Positions 1 through 8,250 of a stretch of DNA of 43,545 nucleotides are shown one piece after another. Below the pieces are notes generated by a model that saw nothing but the letters and a program-made list of their open reading frames with translations, did no database searches and had not been told where the DNA came from. The first letter of the stretch is position 1. The number at the start of each line of letters is the position of its first letter. The position numbers and the translations under genes are program-made. This DNA is from an uncultured Eubacteriales bacterium (GTDB lineage: Bacteria > Bacillota > Clostridia > Oscillospirales > CAG-382): the NCBI GenBank assembly GCA_900546385.1, contig URCT01000005.1, positions 1 to 43,545 on the forward strand, read 5' to 3'.

Positions 1-768
1 CTCCGAGCCGTAACGGACGGCATCGGTAAAAGCGTTGAACTCCTGGTTTAACGTGTCCGCTTCGGCAATCAAGCCGCGGATATAGGTGTCCTTGACGGAA
101 TTCGGGTCGAAATCTAATTTTACTAATTTTTTCTTTAAGTCCTTGGCGGTGCAGTTTTCGCCGAGCTTATACGCATAGTTGTAAACGACCTTGTTGGTGC
201 CTTTGACGGCATTAAACGCGCCGGAGGTCACCAAAGCCACCGAAAACTCGTCGTTCTGCGCCACGTCCGATGTGTTCTGCTTGACATAGCCGTAATCGGG
301 AATACAGCCGATGCCGCAGATGACAAACGGATACGAGCCGACATAAAACGTGTCGCCCACCGAAAGGCCGTGGTTTTTCGCGTACAGCTTTTCCATGAAC
401 AGCTCGTTGTCGCTTTGCGGCGTGCGGCCCTGCTCCACAAAGGCAAGATCGATTTTTTTGCGGTTGACGAAAAAACGTAATACCGACACGTCGTTTACCG
501 GCACATCGGTGTAAAACATTTTTTCAATGGTTACGTCTAAGTCCGCCAGATCTAACATATTCCGTTTGGATAACGGCACATACGTTTCAAAACTGCCGTC
601 CTCAACGTTGCATTTCTCCCATTCGTCGTGAATGACATAGTTTAAGCATTCGGTGTTGGAACACAGTGCCGTTACTAAAGCAATGGAAAGAGCCACAATG
701 AGGATCATGGCAAGGTTGCGCACCAGATTGTCCAGAAAATCCCGAAATAAGCGTCTGTTAAGAATCAT
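1..768 (-). CDS. ABC transporter permease, FtsX/MacB type (3' end outside window)
   Basis: The reading frame stays open from an ATG at 768 to the left edge of the window, giving the first 256 residues. The N-terminus has the basic-then-hydrophobic start typical of FtsX-like permeases (about residues 15-38: NLAMILIVALSIALVTAL). A long extracytoplasmic segment follows, resembling the MacB periplasmic core domain, with phrases such as NHGLSVGDTFYVGSYPFVI. Such permeases work with a LolD/MacB-type ATPase to export or release lipids, peptides or antibiotics, or act as mechanotransducers. The start lies only 6 nt after the stop of the ATPase gene, so the two are co-transcribed. Family placement is good; the substrate is unknown. 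Confidence 0.8.
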   Translation of the reverse strand, partial: MILNRRLFRDFLDNLVRNLAMILIVALSIALVTALCSNTECLNYVIHDEWEKCNVEDGSFETYVPLSKRNMLDLADLDVTIEKMFYTDVPVNDVSVLRFFVNRKKIDLAFVEQGRTPQSDNELFMEKLYAKNHGLSVGDTFYVGSYPFVICGIGCIPDYGYVKQNTSDVAQNDEFSVALVTSGAFNAVKGTNKVVYNYAYKLGENCTAKDLKKKLVKLDFDPNSVKDTYIRGLIAEADTLNQEFNAFTDAVRYGSE

Positions 769-774
769 GACGCG

Positions 775-1488
775 TCACCATTCCAGTTCGCGTGCAGGTG
801 TGCGCTTTTCGGTGACGGCAATGCGGCTCACCACGCCGTCCTTAAGATACACGGTCTTGTGCGTCATGGCACTGATGGTTTCGTTGTGCGTGACCATTAA
901 AATGGTGGTGTTGTAGGCGGCGTTGATGCGTTCGATGAGCGCCAAAATGTCTTTGGAGGTCTTGTAGTCGAGCGCACCGGTCGGCTCGTCGCAGAGAAGA
1001 AGCTTGGGGTTTTTGATGAGCGCGCGCCCGATCGAACAGCGCTGCTGTTGGCCGCCCGAAAGCTCATGCGGAAAGCGGTTTTTTAACTCCTCTAAGCCGA
1101 GAACGTTTAAGATTTCCTCCATGTCGAGAGGGTCGTCCGAGAGATATTCGCCGACCTCGATGTTTTCAAGCACCGTTAAGTTGGGAACAAGGTTGTAGAA
1201 CTGAAAGACAAAACCGAGATAATCGCGCCGGAACGCCGACAGCTCTTCGGCATCCAACCCCACAAGGTTGTTGCCGTCAATGAGGATCTTCCCGCCGTCA
1301 GCACCGTCAAGACCGCCGATGACATTCAAAAGCGTCGATTTTCCGCTGCCGGACGGGCCTAAAATGGTGCACATCTCGCCTTTTTCCACCGTCATGGCGA
1401 CGCCGCGCAAAACCTCCACCTTGCCGCTTCCTTCGCCGAAGCTTTTGGTCAAACCGGAAACCTCCAAATAGGCCACGAATGTCACCAA
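775..1488 (-). CDS. ABC transporter ATP-binding protein, LolD/MacB family
   Basis: This is a 237-residue ATPase with all canonical motifs: Walker A GPSGSGKS, Q-loop FVFQFYN, signature LSGGQQQR, Walker B LLLCDEPTGALD and H-loop VTHN. The length matches LolD/MacB/SalX-type ATPases that power FtsX-like permeases, one of which follows directly. The start is uncertain. The longest frame uses TTG at 1488, but GTG codons at 1485 and 1476 are alternatives; the last gives an N-terminus of MAYLEV, usual for the family. AAAAGG at 1489-1494 is the only ribosome-binding candidate. Upstream are a strong promoter and a palindromic operator, so expression is probably repressor-controlled. Confidence 0.93.
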   Translation of the reverse strand: MVTFVAYLEVSGLTKSFGEGSGKVEVLRGVAMTVEKGEMCTILGPSGSGKSTLLNVIGGLDGADGGKILIDGNNLVGLDAEELSAFRRDYLGFVFQFYNLVPNLTVLENIEVGEYLSDDPLDMEEILNVLGLEELKNRFPHELSGGQQQRCSIGRALIKNPKLLLCDEPTGALDYKTSKDILALIERINAAYNTTILMVTHNETISAMTHKTVYLKDGVVSRIAVTEKRTPARELEW

Positions 1489-1509
1489 CCTTTTATAGCT
1501 GAAATATGC

Positions 1510-1531
1510 AGTTAGTTTGCATTAACTAACT
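1510..1531. promoter_or_regulatory. Palindromic operator, TetR/MarR-like
   Basis: Two perfect 8-bp arms, AGTTAGTT (1510-1517) and AACTAACT (1524-1531), flank a 6-bp centre and give a 22-bp dyad. It sits just downstream of the -10 box of the ABC transporter promoter, where a bound repressor would block initiation. TTAGTT-type dyads are common for TetR and MarR family repressors. The regulator gene is not adjacent in this window; the only TetR gene, at 14005, is far away and has a different upstream palindrome. Confidence 0.7.
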
Positions 1532-1541
1532 CTACGGGATT

Positions 1542-1569
1542 ATTATACACCAAAAAAAGGATTTGTCAA
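1542..1569 (-). promoter_or_regulatory. Sigma-A promoter of the ABC transporter
   Basis: On the minus strand, consensus TTGACA (1564-1569) and TATAAT (1542-1547) are separated by 16 bp. The palindromic operator lies immediately downstream. This is one of the best promoters in the window and drives the ATPase-permease pair. Confidence 0.85.
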
Positions 1570-1582
1570 GAGGGTTTTCGAC

Positions 1583-1615
1583 AAAAAAATACCGGCATCA
1601 CCACCGGTATTTTTA
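1583..1615. terminator. Rho-independent terminator, bidirectional
   Basis: An 8-bp stem, AATACCGG/CCGGTATT, has an 8-nt loop and is flanked by A and T runs on both sides. It ends the leftward transcript of the AraC regulator gene and separates it from the ABC transporter promoter. Confidence 0.85.
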
Positions 1616-1630
1616 GCAGATTTGACCGAA

Positions 1631-2476
1631 TCATCGGAATTCTTTGAAGGCCTCGGACGGGGGATAGCCGAAATGCGCCCGGAACACGCGGCCGAAATAG
1701 TTGGCATCGTCAAAACCGGCGGCACGCGCCGTTTCAGCCACGGTGTATTCGCCCGAAAGAAGTAAATCCTTGGCCTTTTGCAGCCGCTTCTGCAAGCGGT
1801 AGTGTCCCGGCGAGCAGCCGAAAAGGCGTGCAAACAGCCGCCGGAAATGCGTTTGACTGAGCCGGCACATGGCAGCAAGCTCCGCAATGGAGCAGTCTTC
1901 GGTATACTTGGTATCTAAATAGTTTTTTGCCGGGAGAATCTTGCGGTAATCGTCGCCGGAGCCGGTGGAGCGAACCGCGTCGGCAAAATAGAAGTACAAC
2001 GCTTCATACAAAATCGACCGCGCAAGCACCGCATATCCATACGCTTTGTTCTGCCAAACCGCAAGCAGCCGTTCGAGAAGCTCCTCAACCGCGGCGGCGT
2101 TTTTGGCATCCGACATATAGTGCAGCCGGTTGTGTAAAATCGCGTCAAAGGCGGTATTCGGCTCGGCATGCGTTTTGGAAAGCGTGAAATTGGCCGTGAT
2201 GTGGCAAAACGGCTCTTTTCCGGCACTTGTCACCACATACCGGCTGTCGGTCGGTAAAAACAGCATCTGACCGGGCGCAAGCAGCTGTTCGCTCTTGCCG
2301 CAGGCGTCCTCAAATACATATCTTCCTTTTCCCGAAAGGCATAAGACAAGCCCTGCCACGCCGCGTCCTTCGCGGTAATCGCTGGTATTGATGCCGTACG
2401 CAAAGGTACAGCGGTGAACAAGGACGATCGATTCGACCGTAAGATCGAAATCGCCCATTTTGTAGGAATGCGGCAT
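1631..2476 (-). CDS. AraC family transcriptional regulator
   Basis: The 281-residue protein has an N-terminal cupin-like sensing region (about residues 10-150) and a C-terminal double helix-turn-helix (about 180-281). The C-terminal part contains IAELAAMCRLSQTHFRRLF and a second helix pair ending in the AraC signature AGFDDANYFGRVFRAHFG. The start at 2476 follows GGGAGGTG with good spacing. It lies 29 nt after the GH32-like gene on the same strand, so it is the last gene of a kinase-glycosidase-regulator operon and probably senses the sugar that the operon handles. A terminator follows. Confidence 0.92.
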   Translation of the reverse strand: MPHSYKMGDFDLTVESIVLVHRCTFAYGINTSDYREGRGVAGLVLCLSGKGRYVFEDACGKSEQLLAPGQMLFLPTDSRYVVTSAGKEPFCHITANFTLSKTHAEPNTAFDAILHNRLHYMSDAKNAAAVEELLERLLAVWQNKAYGYAVLARSILYEALYFYFADAVRSTGSGDDYRKILPAKNYLDTKYTEDCSIAELAAMCRLSQTHFRRLFARLFGCSPGHYRLQKRLQKAKDLLLSGEYTVAETARAAGFDDANYFGRVFRAHFGYPPSEAFKEFR

Positions 2477-2505
2477 GAGGCACCTCCCGGTTGATTTTGG
2501 TGGCG

Positions 2506-3723
2506 TTACTTTTTGGGGAACAGCTCGTCTGTGCCGGGTTCGAGCGTCAGAAACGTCATGTTTCCGGCATAGCCGCCGATGCGGTCAAAGCCGACAAAAA
2601 CGATTTTTCCGTTCCATAAGGCCATTTTTGGCACACTTTCGCAGGGGATGTGCGGATTTTCCGGCTTTTGCCACTCGGTAAACGGCTTTTTGGAATACAG
2701 ATACTGTCCATAGCCGCCATGGCTGAACACAAGATAGTAGGTATCATGGTACTTGAAATAATCCGGGCATTCGGGTTGGTCGCCGTCCGCTGCCGTGTAG
2801 ATCGGCGTTGGCTCTTCGTGCCACGTGTCGCCGTCGGACGAGGTCAAGTGCGCAAGACAGCCTTTCTTTTCGGAAAGCAGCGTTGTCGTCACAAACATAT
2901 GCAGGACACCGTCCTCGGCCAAAACGACCTTCGGGTCGCGTGCCGACACCTTGCAGTACGCGTCGCTTAACACCATACGGAACGCGCGGTCCTTTTCATA
3001 ATGATAGCCGTCCTCCGAAACACTGCGGCAGATGGGAGCCGGTGAGCCGTCGCAGGCGCGGATGGTGTAATACAGATAGTGCTTGCCCTTATATTCGATA
3101 TGCGAGCCGGTGCAGATGGAACCCTCCCATTGCTCATCGATTTCCACAACATCCGGATGGATCTGCCAGGTATCGAAATCGGTGGTGGAGATGTGTGACC
3201 ATTGGTGCGCACCCGAGCCGTATTTGCTGTGATGGTGATGGCGGTCCTTCAGATAGATGACATGAAACCGTTTGTCGTCGGCATACGGCATACAGTCGCC
3301 GACAAAAACGGCTTGTTCCGGCCGCCAGCCCTCGGCGTTCCGAAACGTTCCGAGAACGGTCGGAAGCGGCGTCGGATCCTCGGTATAAGGCTTCACCTCG
3401 ACCGGCGTATTCCACACGGCATCGGCCACGCCAAAGGTACCGACCGGCCACTCTTCGTCACAAAGCACACCGTCCGCCCAAAGCTCCACGCGGTACGGAC
3501 GCACGCGAAGCACAATGCTTTCGCCGGTCGCGTGCGGAGCGGTGAGCACAAGCGGCCAGGTACGGAAAGAGGTGTAGAATTTTACGGCAAGACCGTTTTC
3601 ATCCAAAGCTGCTTCCAAAGCCGGTTGTCCGTCCGGCGTTTGGGCGGTTAGGGGATGCGTAGGGGAGACAGAGAAGCAAAGGTCATACTTATCAAAAGAG
3701 ATTTTTGTAACTGTCGGTTTCAT
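2506..3723 (-). CDS. GH32-like (clan GH-J) glycoside hydrolase, divergent
   Basis: This is a 405-residue protein without a signal peptide, so probably cytoplasmic. Residues 1-130 look like a beta-sandwich placed before the catalytic domain. From about 138 a beta-propeller begins whose acidic motifs can be matched to GH32: VGDCMPYADD (Asp143, at the place of the WMNDPNG nucleophile), ARDPKV (Asp263, the RDP motif) and QPECPDYF (Glu318, the EC acid/base motif). The nucleophile block is far from the invertase consensus, so the substrate need not be a fructoside. The gene is 6 nt downstream of the MerR-kinase gene and shares its operon. GH43 or GH130-type propellers are alternatives. Confidence 0.7.
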   Translation of the reverse strand: MKPTVTKISFDKYDLCFSVSPTHPLTAQTPDGQPALEAALDENGLAVKFYTSFRTWPLVLTAPHATGESIVLRVRPYRVELWADGVLCDEEWPVGTFGVADAVWNTPVEVKPYTEDPTPLPTVLGTFRNAEGWRPEQAVFVGDCMPYADDKRFHVIYLKDRHHHHSKYGSGAHQWSHISTTDFDTWQIHPDVVEIDEQWEGSICTGSHIEYKGKHYLYYTIRACDGSPAPICRSVSEDGYHYEKDRAFRMVLSDAYCKVSARDPKVVLAEDGVLHMFVTTTLLSEKKGCLAHLTSSDGDTWHEEPTPIYTAADGDQPECPDYFKYHDTYYLVFSHGGYGQYLYSKKPFTEWQKPENPHIPCESVPKMALWNGKIVFVGFDRIGGYAGNMTFLTLEPGTDELFPKK

Positions 3724-3729
3724 GCTTTT

Positions 3730-5490
3730 TCATCCTTTCTTATGCTCATCCGGCATATCCGGATGGTACGGAATGCAGCTTTTGACTTCGCTTAACGGGA
3801 TGGCAAGCGCAGCGTGTGCCGCCGCAAGTGCCGCTCCGAACGCAGCTTCTTCGCGCAACGCCGGCAGCAAAAGCGGCATCCCGAAGTGCGCGGAAAGCAG
3901 TCTGCAAAGCGTCGGGTTCTTTTGAACGGCATTGCCGGAAGCGATAAGCCGTCCATGTAATTCCACTCCGCTTTGCCGGTACAGCGCATACAGCTCATCG
4001 ACCATGCCCTGCAAAACGCCGCACGCAAGAGCCTCCGGCGTGAAATTGTCTTCACCGATGTTTTCGATGCTGCCGCGTAAGGACGGATCCTTGCGCGACC
4101 CGCAGAACGTGGTGCGAACCTCTAAGGGATTTTCTGCTGATAAGCCCTTTTCGGCAAGTGTGTTCAGGAAATCGTATTGCTCGGTATCGGCCTCACGCAC
4201 GGCGCGGATGAATTTTTCCAAAAGCGCATACGCGCGTCCGCCGCATAACGCCGAGCCGTTTAACAAGGCGCGCCCTTCGATATACGGCCGCCGCTCGAGC
4301 GGCAGACGCGGCATCGGAAATGCGGCGTTCACGCAGAGCGAAATCTGACTGCCTGTGCCGTAATTGACCGACAAATCGTTTTGCTCGTCGCGCACCGACC
4401 CGAAAAAGGCCGCTTGATTGTCGCCGAGCGCGACCGTGACCGGGATGCCGTGATAAAACCCGGCAACCGGTTCACCGACCGCCACGTCGGGCAGAAAATC
4501 AGCCGATAGGCCGATTTTTTCGAGTGCCACGCGGTCAAATGTACCGGTTTTGTCCTCGAAAAAGCCGAGACTTGCGGCATTCGACGCGTGAAGGAGCGGC
4601 CGCGTGCTTCCGGTCATGCGCATGACGGCATAGTCGCCGATGGTGCAAAGGCTGACGGCGGTTTCGGGAATAAGACCGTTTCTATCATTATAATAATGCG
4701 TGGCAAAGCCATAGCCGGGCATGACGGTATAGCCGGTTTTGTCCAAAATGCGCTGCGTATAGGATACATTGTCCGCTTCGATTTGCGCCGCACGCGTGTC
4801 TTGCCAAGTATAAAGCGGCGAAACGGCGTTTCCGTCAGCGGCGGTGTAGACGATCCCGTGCATTTGTCCGGTCACACCGATCGAGCAGATGCCGGGAAAC
4901 GCGCCGATGACCGATTCCAAAAATTGCGAAAGCTTATCGGCAATCCAGGCGGCATCCTGTTCATGCCGGTACGATTCGTTCGTCTTGACGGTGCTTTTGT
5001 TCGGCAGGGTGTAGCAGGCGACCTGACAGCGTGCATCCATGTCGGCAACGGCGGCACTGATGGTGGTCGTGCCGATGTCAATGCCGAGCGACAGCCGGTG
5101 CCTGTTTGCCGCATCGGCCGGACGCAAAAGCTCCGGATCGTCAAACAGTGCTTCCTCAGCCGTACAATCCGGAAATGCCGGCTGCTTTAAGTATGCAAAG
5201 CACAGCTTTTCCTGCTCTTTGTTTTTGCCGCTTTCCTCGGAAAGTTCCTGCAACCGCTTTTGGAACAGCGTTTCGGCATCCAATAAACCGTCTGCCCAAA
5301 GACGGATATCAGCAAGCGAAATGCCGGCCATGCGAAACCGCCGGATGGCCGAAAGCCGTTCAAGCTGCCCGTCGGTGTAGTCGCGGTAGGCGTTGGCGGC
5401 ACGTCCGGCCGTGATAAGCCCTTTGGATTCGTATAAGCGGATGGCCTTTGCGGAAAGCCCGGTTAAACGGCATACCTCTTTTATCTGCAT
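3730..5490 (-). CDS. MerR-type HTH fused to FGGY sugar kinase
   Basis: The 586-residue protein combines two usually separate proteins. Residues 1-70 are a MerR helix-turn-helix with wing (MQIKEVCRLTGLSAKAIRLY, then YRDYTDGQLERL). Residues 72-100 look like a coiled coil. From about 132 a complete FGGY kinase starts: phosphate-1 loop GIDIGTTT, sugar-site motifs GVTGQMHGIVY and PLYTWQDTRA, catalytic Asp357 in ALGDNQAAFFG, phosphate-2 NYGTGSQIS and an adenosine motif LIASGNAVQKNP. The GQMHG-WQD pattern resembles sedoheptulokinase/xylulokinase relatives. I chose ATG 5490 because AAAGGAGA precedes it; the frame is open further upstream, but that part runs through intergenic repeats. The kinase may act as sugar sensor for its own DNA-binding domain. 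Confidence 0.88.
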   Translation of the reverse strand: MQIKEVCRLTGLSAKAIRLYESKGLITAGRAANAYRDYTDGQLERLSAIRRFRMAGISLADIRLWADGLLDAETLFQKRLQELSEESGKNKEQEKLCFAYLKQPAFPDCTAEEALFDDPELLRPADAANRHRLSLGIDIGTTTISAAVADMDARCQVACYTLPNKSTVKTNESYRHEQDAAWIADKLSQFLESVIGAFPGICSIGVTGQMHGIVYTAADGNAVSPLYTWQDTRAAQIEADNVSYTQRILDKTGYTVMPGYGFATHYYNDRNGLIPETAVSLCTIGDYAVMRMTGSTRPLLHASNAASLGFFEDKTGTFDRVALEKIGLSADFLPDVAVGEPVAGFYHGIPVTVALGDNQAAFFGSVRDEQNDLSVNYGTGSQISLCVNAAFPMPRLPLERRPYIEGRALLNGSALCGGRAYALLEKFIRAVREADTEQYDFLNTLAEKGLSAENPLEVRTTFCGSRKDPSLRGSIENIGEDNFTPEALACGVLQGMVDELYALYRQSGVELHGRLIASGNAVQKNPTLCRLLSAHFGMPLLLPALREEAAFGAALAAAHAALAIPLSEVKSCIPYHPDMPDEHKKG

Positions 5491-5563
5491 TTGCCGGTTC
5501 TCCTTTGCTTGTGAAATAGGCTTCAAACTTGGCAGCAGCGGAAAGTCCGTAGTGAAAACAACC

Positions 5564-5609
5564 CTTCCGACGCACTTCGTGCGCCACCTTCCCTTGCACA
5601 GGGAAGGCA
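5564..5609. repeat. Intergenic palindromic repeat in the kinase leader
   Basis: Two consecutive hairpins lie in the 240-nt leader: GCGCACGAAGTGCG-type sequence near 5570-5583 and CTTCCCT/AGGGAAG around 5588-5608. A/T-rich direct copies of TCAA/CAATT-type sequence follow at about 5670-5705. The composition resembles the short dispersed intergenic repeats of many gut Clostridia. The rest of 5491-5731 shows no gene. Confidence 0.5.
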
Positions 5610-5731
5610 AACTGCCGCCGCAGCCACTATCAGCGCACAAAGCTTCGCCTAAAAAACGTTCCCAAATTTTCAACTTTCCATTTTCAATTGTCAATTCTCC
5701 ATTGTTTCCCGGTTCGAAGCCCTCTTACAAT

Positions 5732-5762
5732 ACTATAAACCATGCCCCAAGGACAATGTCAA
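5732..5762 (-). promoter_or_regulatory. MerR-type promoter with 19-bp spacer
   Basis: On the minus strand TTGACA (5757-5762) and TATAGT (5732-5737) are separated by 19 bp. Unusually long 19-20 bp spacers are the hallmark of promoters untwisted by MerR regulators. The spacer contains an imperfect dyad, CCTTG-GGG-CATGG. The first gene transcribed encodes a MerR domain, which fits autoregulation. Confidence 0.7.
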
Positions 5763-5819
5763 GACCTTTTTGCACATTTTTCGATTTTTTCGGATCATGC
5801 CCTGCAAATTCCTGTTACC

Positions 5820-8030
5820 TTAATTCTCAATGGTCAATTTTTCGATTTCCTCGGTCGGCAAAAGCCCTAAAATCTCCAAGTTGACACGATACGAGATCCG
5901 ACGCGCGGTCGGCATATCGTCAAATAAAACGACGTTGAAACCGCTTTTCGCATCTGTTTCCAACAGAACGCCTAACCCGAAAATCGCGTGCTTGACGCGC
6001 ATTCCTCTCTGATACGCGACCGGCTCATCATCGGCTAACCGCTTTTGCCTTCCGGCAATGTATGCCCGTGCATCGGCAATCAGCCCTTCACGCGGCGGTG
6101 CGGTGAAATCAAGCAGCGCTTCATCGATATCGAGGAGAAACCGCGACGGATACCGCGGCGAACCGTCAAAATCCCGACCGGAGGCCTCCGAAAGATATAA
6201 TTTCTTTTCGGCACGTGTCATGGCCACAAAGCATAACCGGCGTTCCTCCTCCATCTCCTCTTTGGTGCGGATGCGTCCGGACGGGAAAATGCCCTCATTC
6301 ATGCCGCATAAAAACACATACGGAAATTCCAAACCTTTGGCAGCGTGTACCGTCATAAAGCGTACCTTGTCGCTGCCCGAACTCATGTCCGCACCGCTGT
6401 ACAGCGCGGCATTTGTCAAAAACTGCTCTGCCGTGCTTTCTTCGCCGCAGGTCGTTTCAAATTCATGTACCGCTTGCTTTAACTCGGCAAGATTGTCTAA
6501 CCGCTCGGAACTTCCCTCGGTGCGCAGCATGGTTTCGTAGCCGCTTTTGTCAATAAGGTCGCTTAATACCTCCGATGCCGGACGGGCCGCATATGTGCGC
6601 GACATTTCTTCCGTCAGTTGGATAAATGCTTTCGCACCCGTCCCGGCAAATAACGGCTCACCGGCGTCGCACGCATCCTGCAAGGCCTTGTACAGCGATA
6701 CACCGTGTGCCTCGGCATAGGTCTTCAAATATTCCATGCGCCGCGAACCGATATTCCGCTTCGGCACATTGACAATCCGGGCAAACGAAAGGTCATCCTT
6801 GTAAATCAAAAACCGCAGATACGACAGCGCGTCTTTGATTTCGGCACGCCCGTAAAACGGCACGCCGCTGTATAGCACATACGGAATCTTGCGCTTGAGA
6901 AAAACGCTTTCGGGCGTGCGCGTGACGTAATGCGCGCGGTACATGACCGTGATGTCCTTATACGGCACACCGCTTTCATGCAGCTTTGTCACCTCGTCGG
7001 CGATCCATTCCGCTTCTTTTTCGCTGTCCTCGGCATAGTGGCATAGTACCTTGTCGCCGTCGGGAAGCGTGGAAACTAACTTTTTTTCGGCACGGTTGAT
7101 GTTTTTGGCAATTAAGCTGTTGCAGGCGGCAACAATCTGCGGCGTGCTGCGGTAGTTTTTCAAAAGCGTGATGGTGCGCGCGTGCGGAAACTCTTCGGGA
7201 AAATTCAGAATGTAGCGAATGCTTGCACCGCGCCAGGTGTAGATGGTCTGATCGGGATCGCCCACAATGAATAGGTTTTTGTGGTAATCGCATAACACCT
7301 TCATGAGTGTATACTGCGGCTCATCAATGTCCTGAAATTCGTCTACCATGATGTATTCCAAACGCTTCTGCCATTTTAAGCGCACGTCGGGATTCGTGTC
7401 AAAAATGTGTAAGGACAGGCAGATAAGATCGTTGTAATCTAAACCGAAGCATTTTTTCTGTTCATACAGATAGCCGTAAAAAATGATGTCGGTCACACTT
7501 GTCGCTTGCTCATATTTCTGCTTTAATTCAGCAATCGACAGCCGGATCAAATCCAAATAGTACGCCGGCCGCTCCTTTTGTTTTAACAGTTCGATTTTGT
7601 CCCGCGCCGCGGAAAACGTCATGTGCCGCAGCGTTAAGCCGCGCTCCTCGTAAACCGTGGCAAGCATGGCATCAATGTCGGCATTGTCGAGCACCAAAAA
7701 GCTTTCGGGATATTGAATGCAGTGCGCATCCTCGTGTAAAATGGCGGCACAAAAACTGTGAAAGGTGCAAATGTAGCCGGTGTCGTCGTCGCCGGTGAGG
7801 TTGTGAATACGCGTGCGCATTTCGCCGGCGGCTTTGTTGGTAAATGTGACACAGAGAATATTTCCCGGCAGAATGCCGATCTCGTTCACCAAAAAGGCAA
7901 ACCGATGGACAAGCGTCCGTGTTTTTCCGCTTCCGGCACCGGCCATGACACGCACAAAGCCCTCGGTGGCGGTGACGGCTTCGGTTTGTTCGGCATTTAA
8001 TTGCGTTTGGTCGTAAAAGCTTTGTGACAT
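5820..8030 (-). CDS. UvrD/PcrA-type superfamily 1 DNA helicase
   Basis: The 736-residue 3'-5' helicase shows SF1A motifs in order: LNAEQTEAV (Q motif), MAGAGSGKTRTL (Walker A), VDEFQDIDEPQY (motif II), GDPDQTIYTWRG (motif III), TVHAAKGLEFPYVFL (motif V) and VAMTRAEKKLYL (motif VI). A short C-terminal segment (RVKHAIFGLGVLL onwards) resembles the PcrA tail. It unwinds DNA in repair or replication. Start ATG 8030 follows GAGGG. The upstream frame is open for 222 more codons but is compositionally non-coding. The N-terminal wording differs from canonical PcrA, so it may be a UvrD paralogue. Confidence 0.93.
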   Translation of the reverse strand: MSQSFYDQTQLNAEQTEAVTATEGFVRVMAGAGSGKTRTLVHRFAFLVNEIGILPGNILCVTFTNKAAGEMRTRIHNLTGDDDTGYICTFHSFCAAILHEDAHCIQYPESFLVLDNADIDAMLATVYEERGLTLRHMTFSAARDKIELLKQKERPAYYLDLIRLSIAELKQKYEQATSVTDIIFYGYLYEQKKCFGLDYNDLICLSLHIFDTNPDVRLKWQKRLEYIMVDEFQDIDEPQYTLMKVLCDYHKNLFIVGDPDQTIYTWRGASIRYILNFPEEFPHARTITLLKNYRSTPQIVAACNSLIAKNINRAEKKLVSTLPDGDKVLCHYAEDSEKEAEWIADEVTKLHESGVPYKDITVMYRAHYVTRTPESVFLKRKIPYVLYSGVPFYGRAEIKDALSYLRFLIYKDDLSFARIVNVPKRNIGSRRMEYLKTYAEAHGVSLYKALQDACDAGEPLFAGTGAKAFIQLTEEMSRTYAARPASEVLSDLIDKSGYETMLRTEGSSERLDNLAELKQAVHEFETTCGEESTAEQFLTNAALYSGADMSSGSDKVRFMTVHAAKGLEFPYVFLCGMNEGIFPSGRIRTKEEMEEERRLCFVAMTRAEKKLYLSEASGRDFDGSPRYPSRFLLDIDEALLDFTAPPREGLIADARAYIAGRQKRLADDEPVAYQRGMRVKHAIFGLGVLLETDAKSGFNVVLFDDMPTARRISYRVNLEILGLLPTEEIEKLTIEN

Positions 8031-8168
8031 GGCGTTTCCCTCGGTTCTTTCGGTTCTTTTTCCATCGGTTGACAGTATGCGGTACTTGTATTGTATCATA
8101 GAACGTCTGTTTTTGCAAGTCCTTGCGGAGACGGGAGGGAAAAGGTGCGGCGTTTTTGCCGGAAAAGC

Positions 8169-8197
8169 TTGCTTTTTGATATAAAGTATGTTATAAT
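8169..8197 (+). promoter_or_regulatory. Promoter of the BspA-like lipoprotein gene
   Basis: TTGCTT (8169-8174) and TATAAT (8192-8197) have a 17-bp spacer and lie 54 nt upstream of the start codon at 8251. Confidence 0.65.
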
Positions 8198-8250
8198 TAT
8201 AAATACAATAAGAATAAAAAGAAATTTTGTCATCAAGGGAGGATTTACTT

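Noticed and set aside
5491..5694. Open N-terminal extension of the MerR-kinase protein
   Set aside because: It translates intergenic palindromes and A/T-rich repeats; AAAGGAGA marks ATG 5490, where the MerR domain begins.
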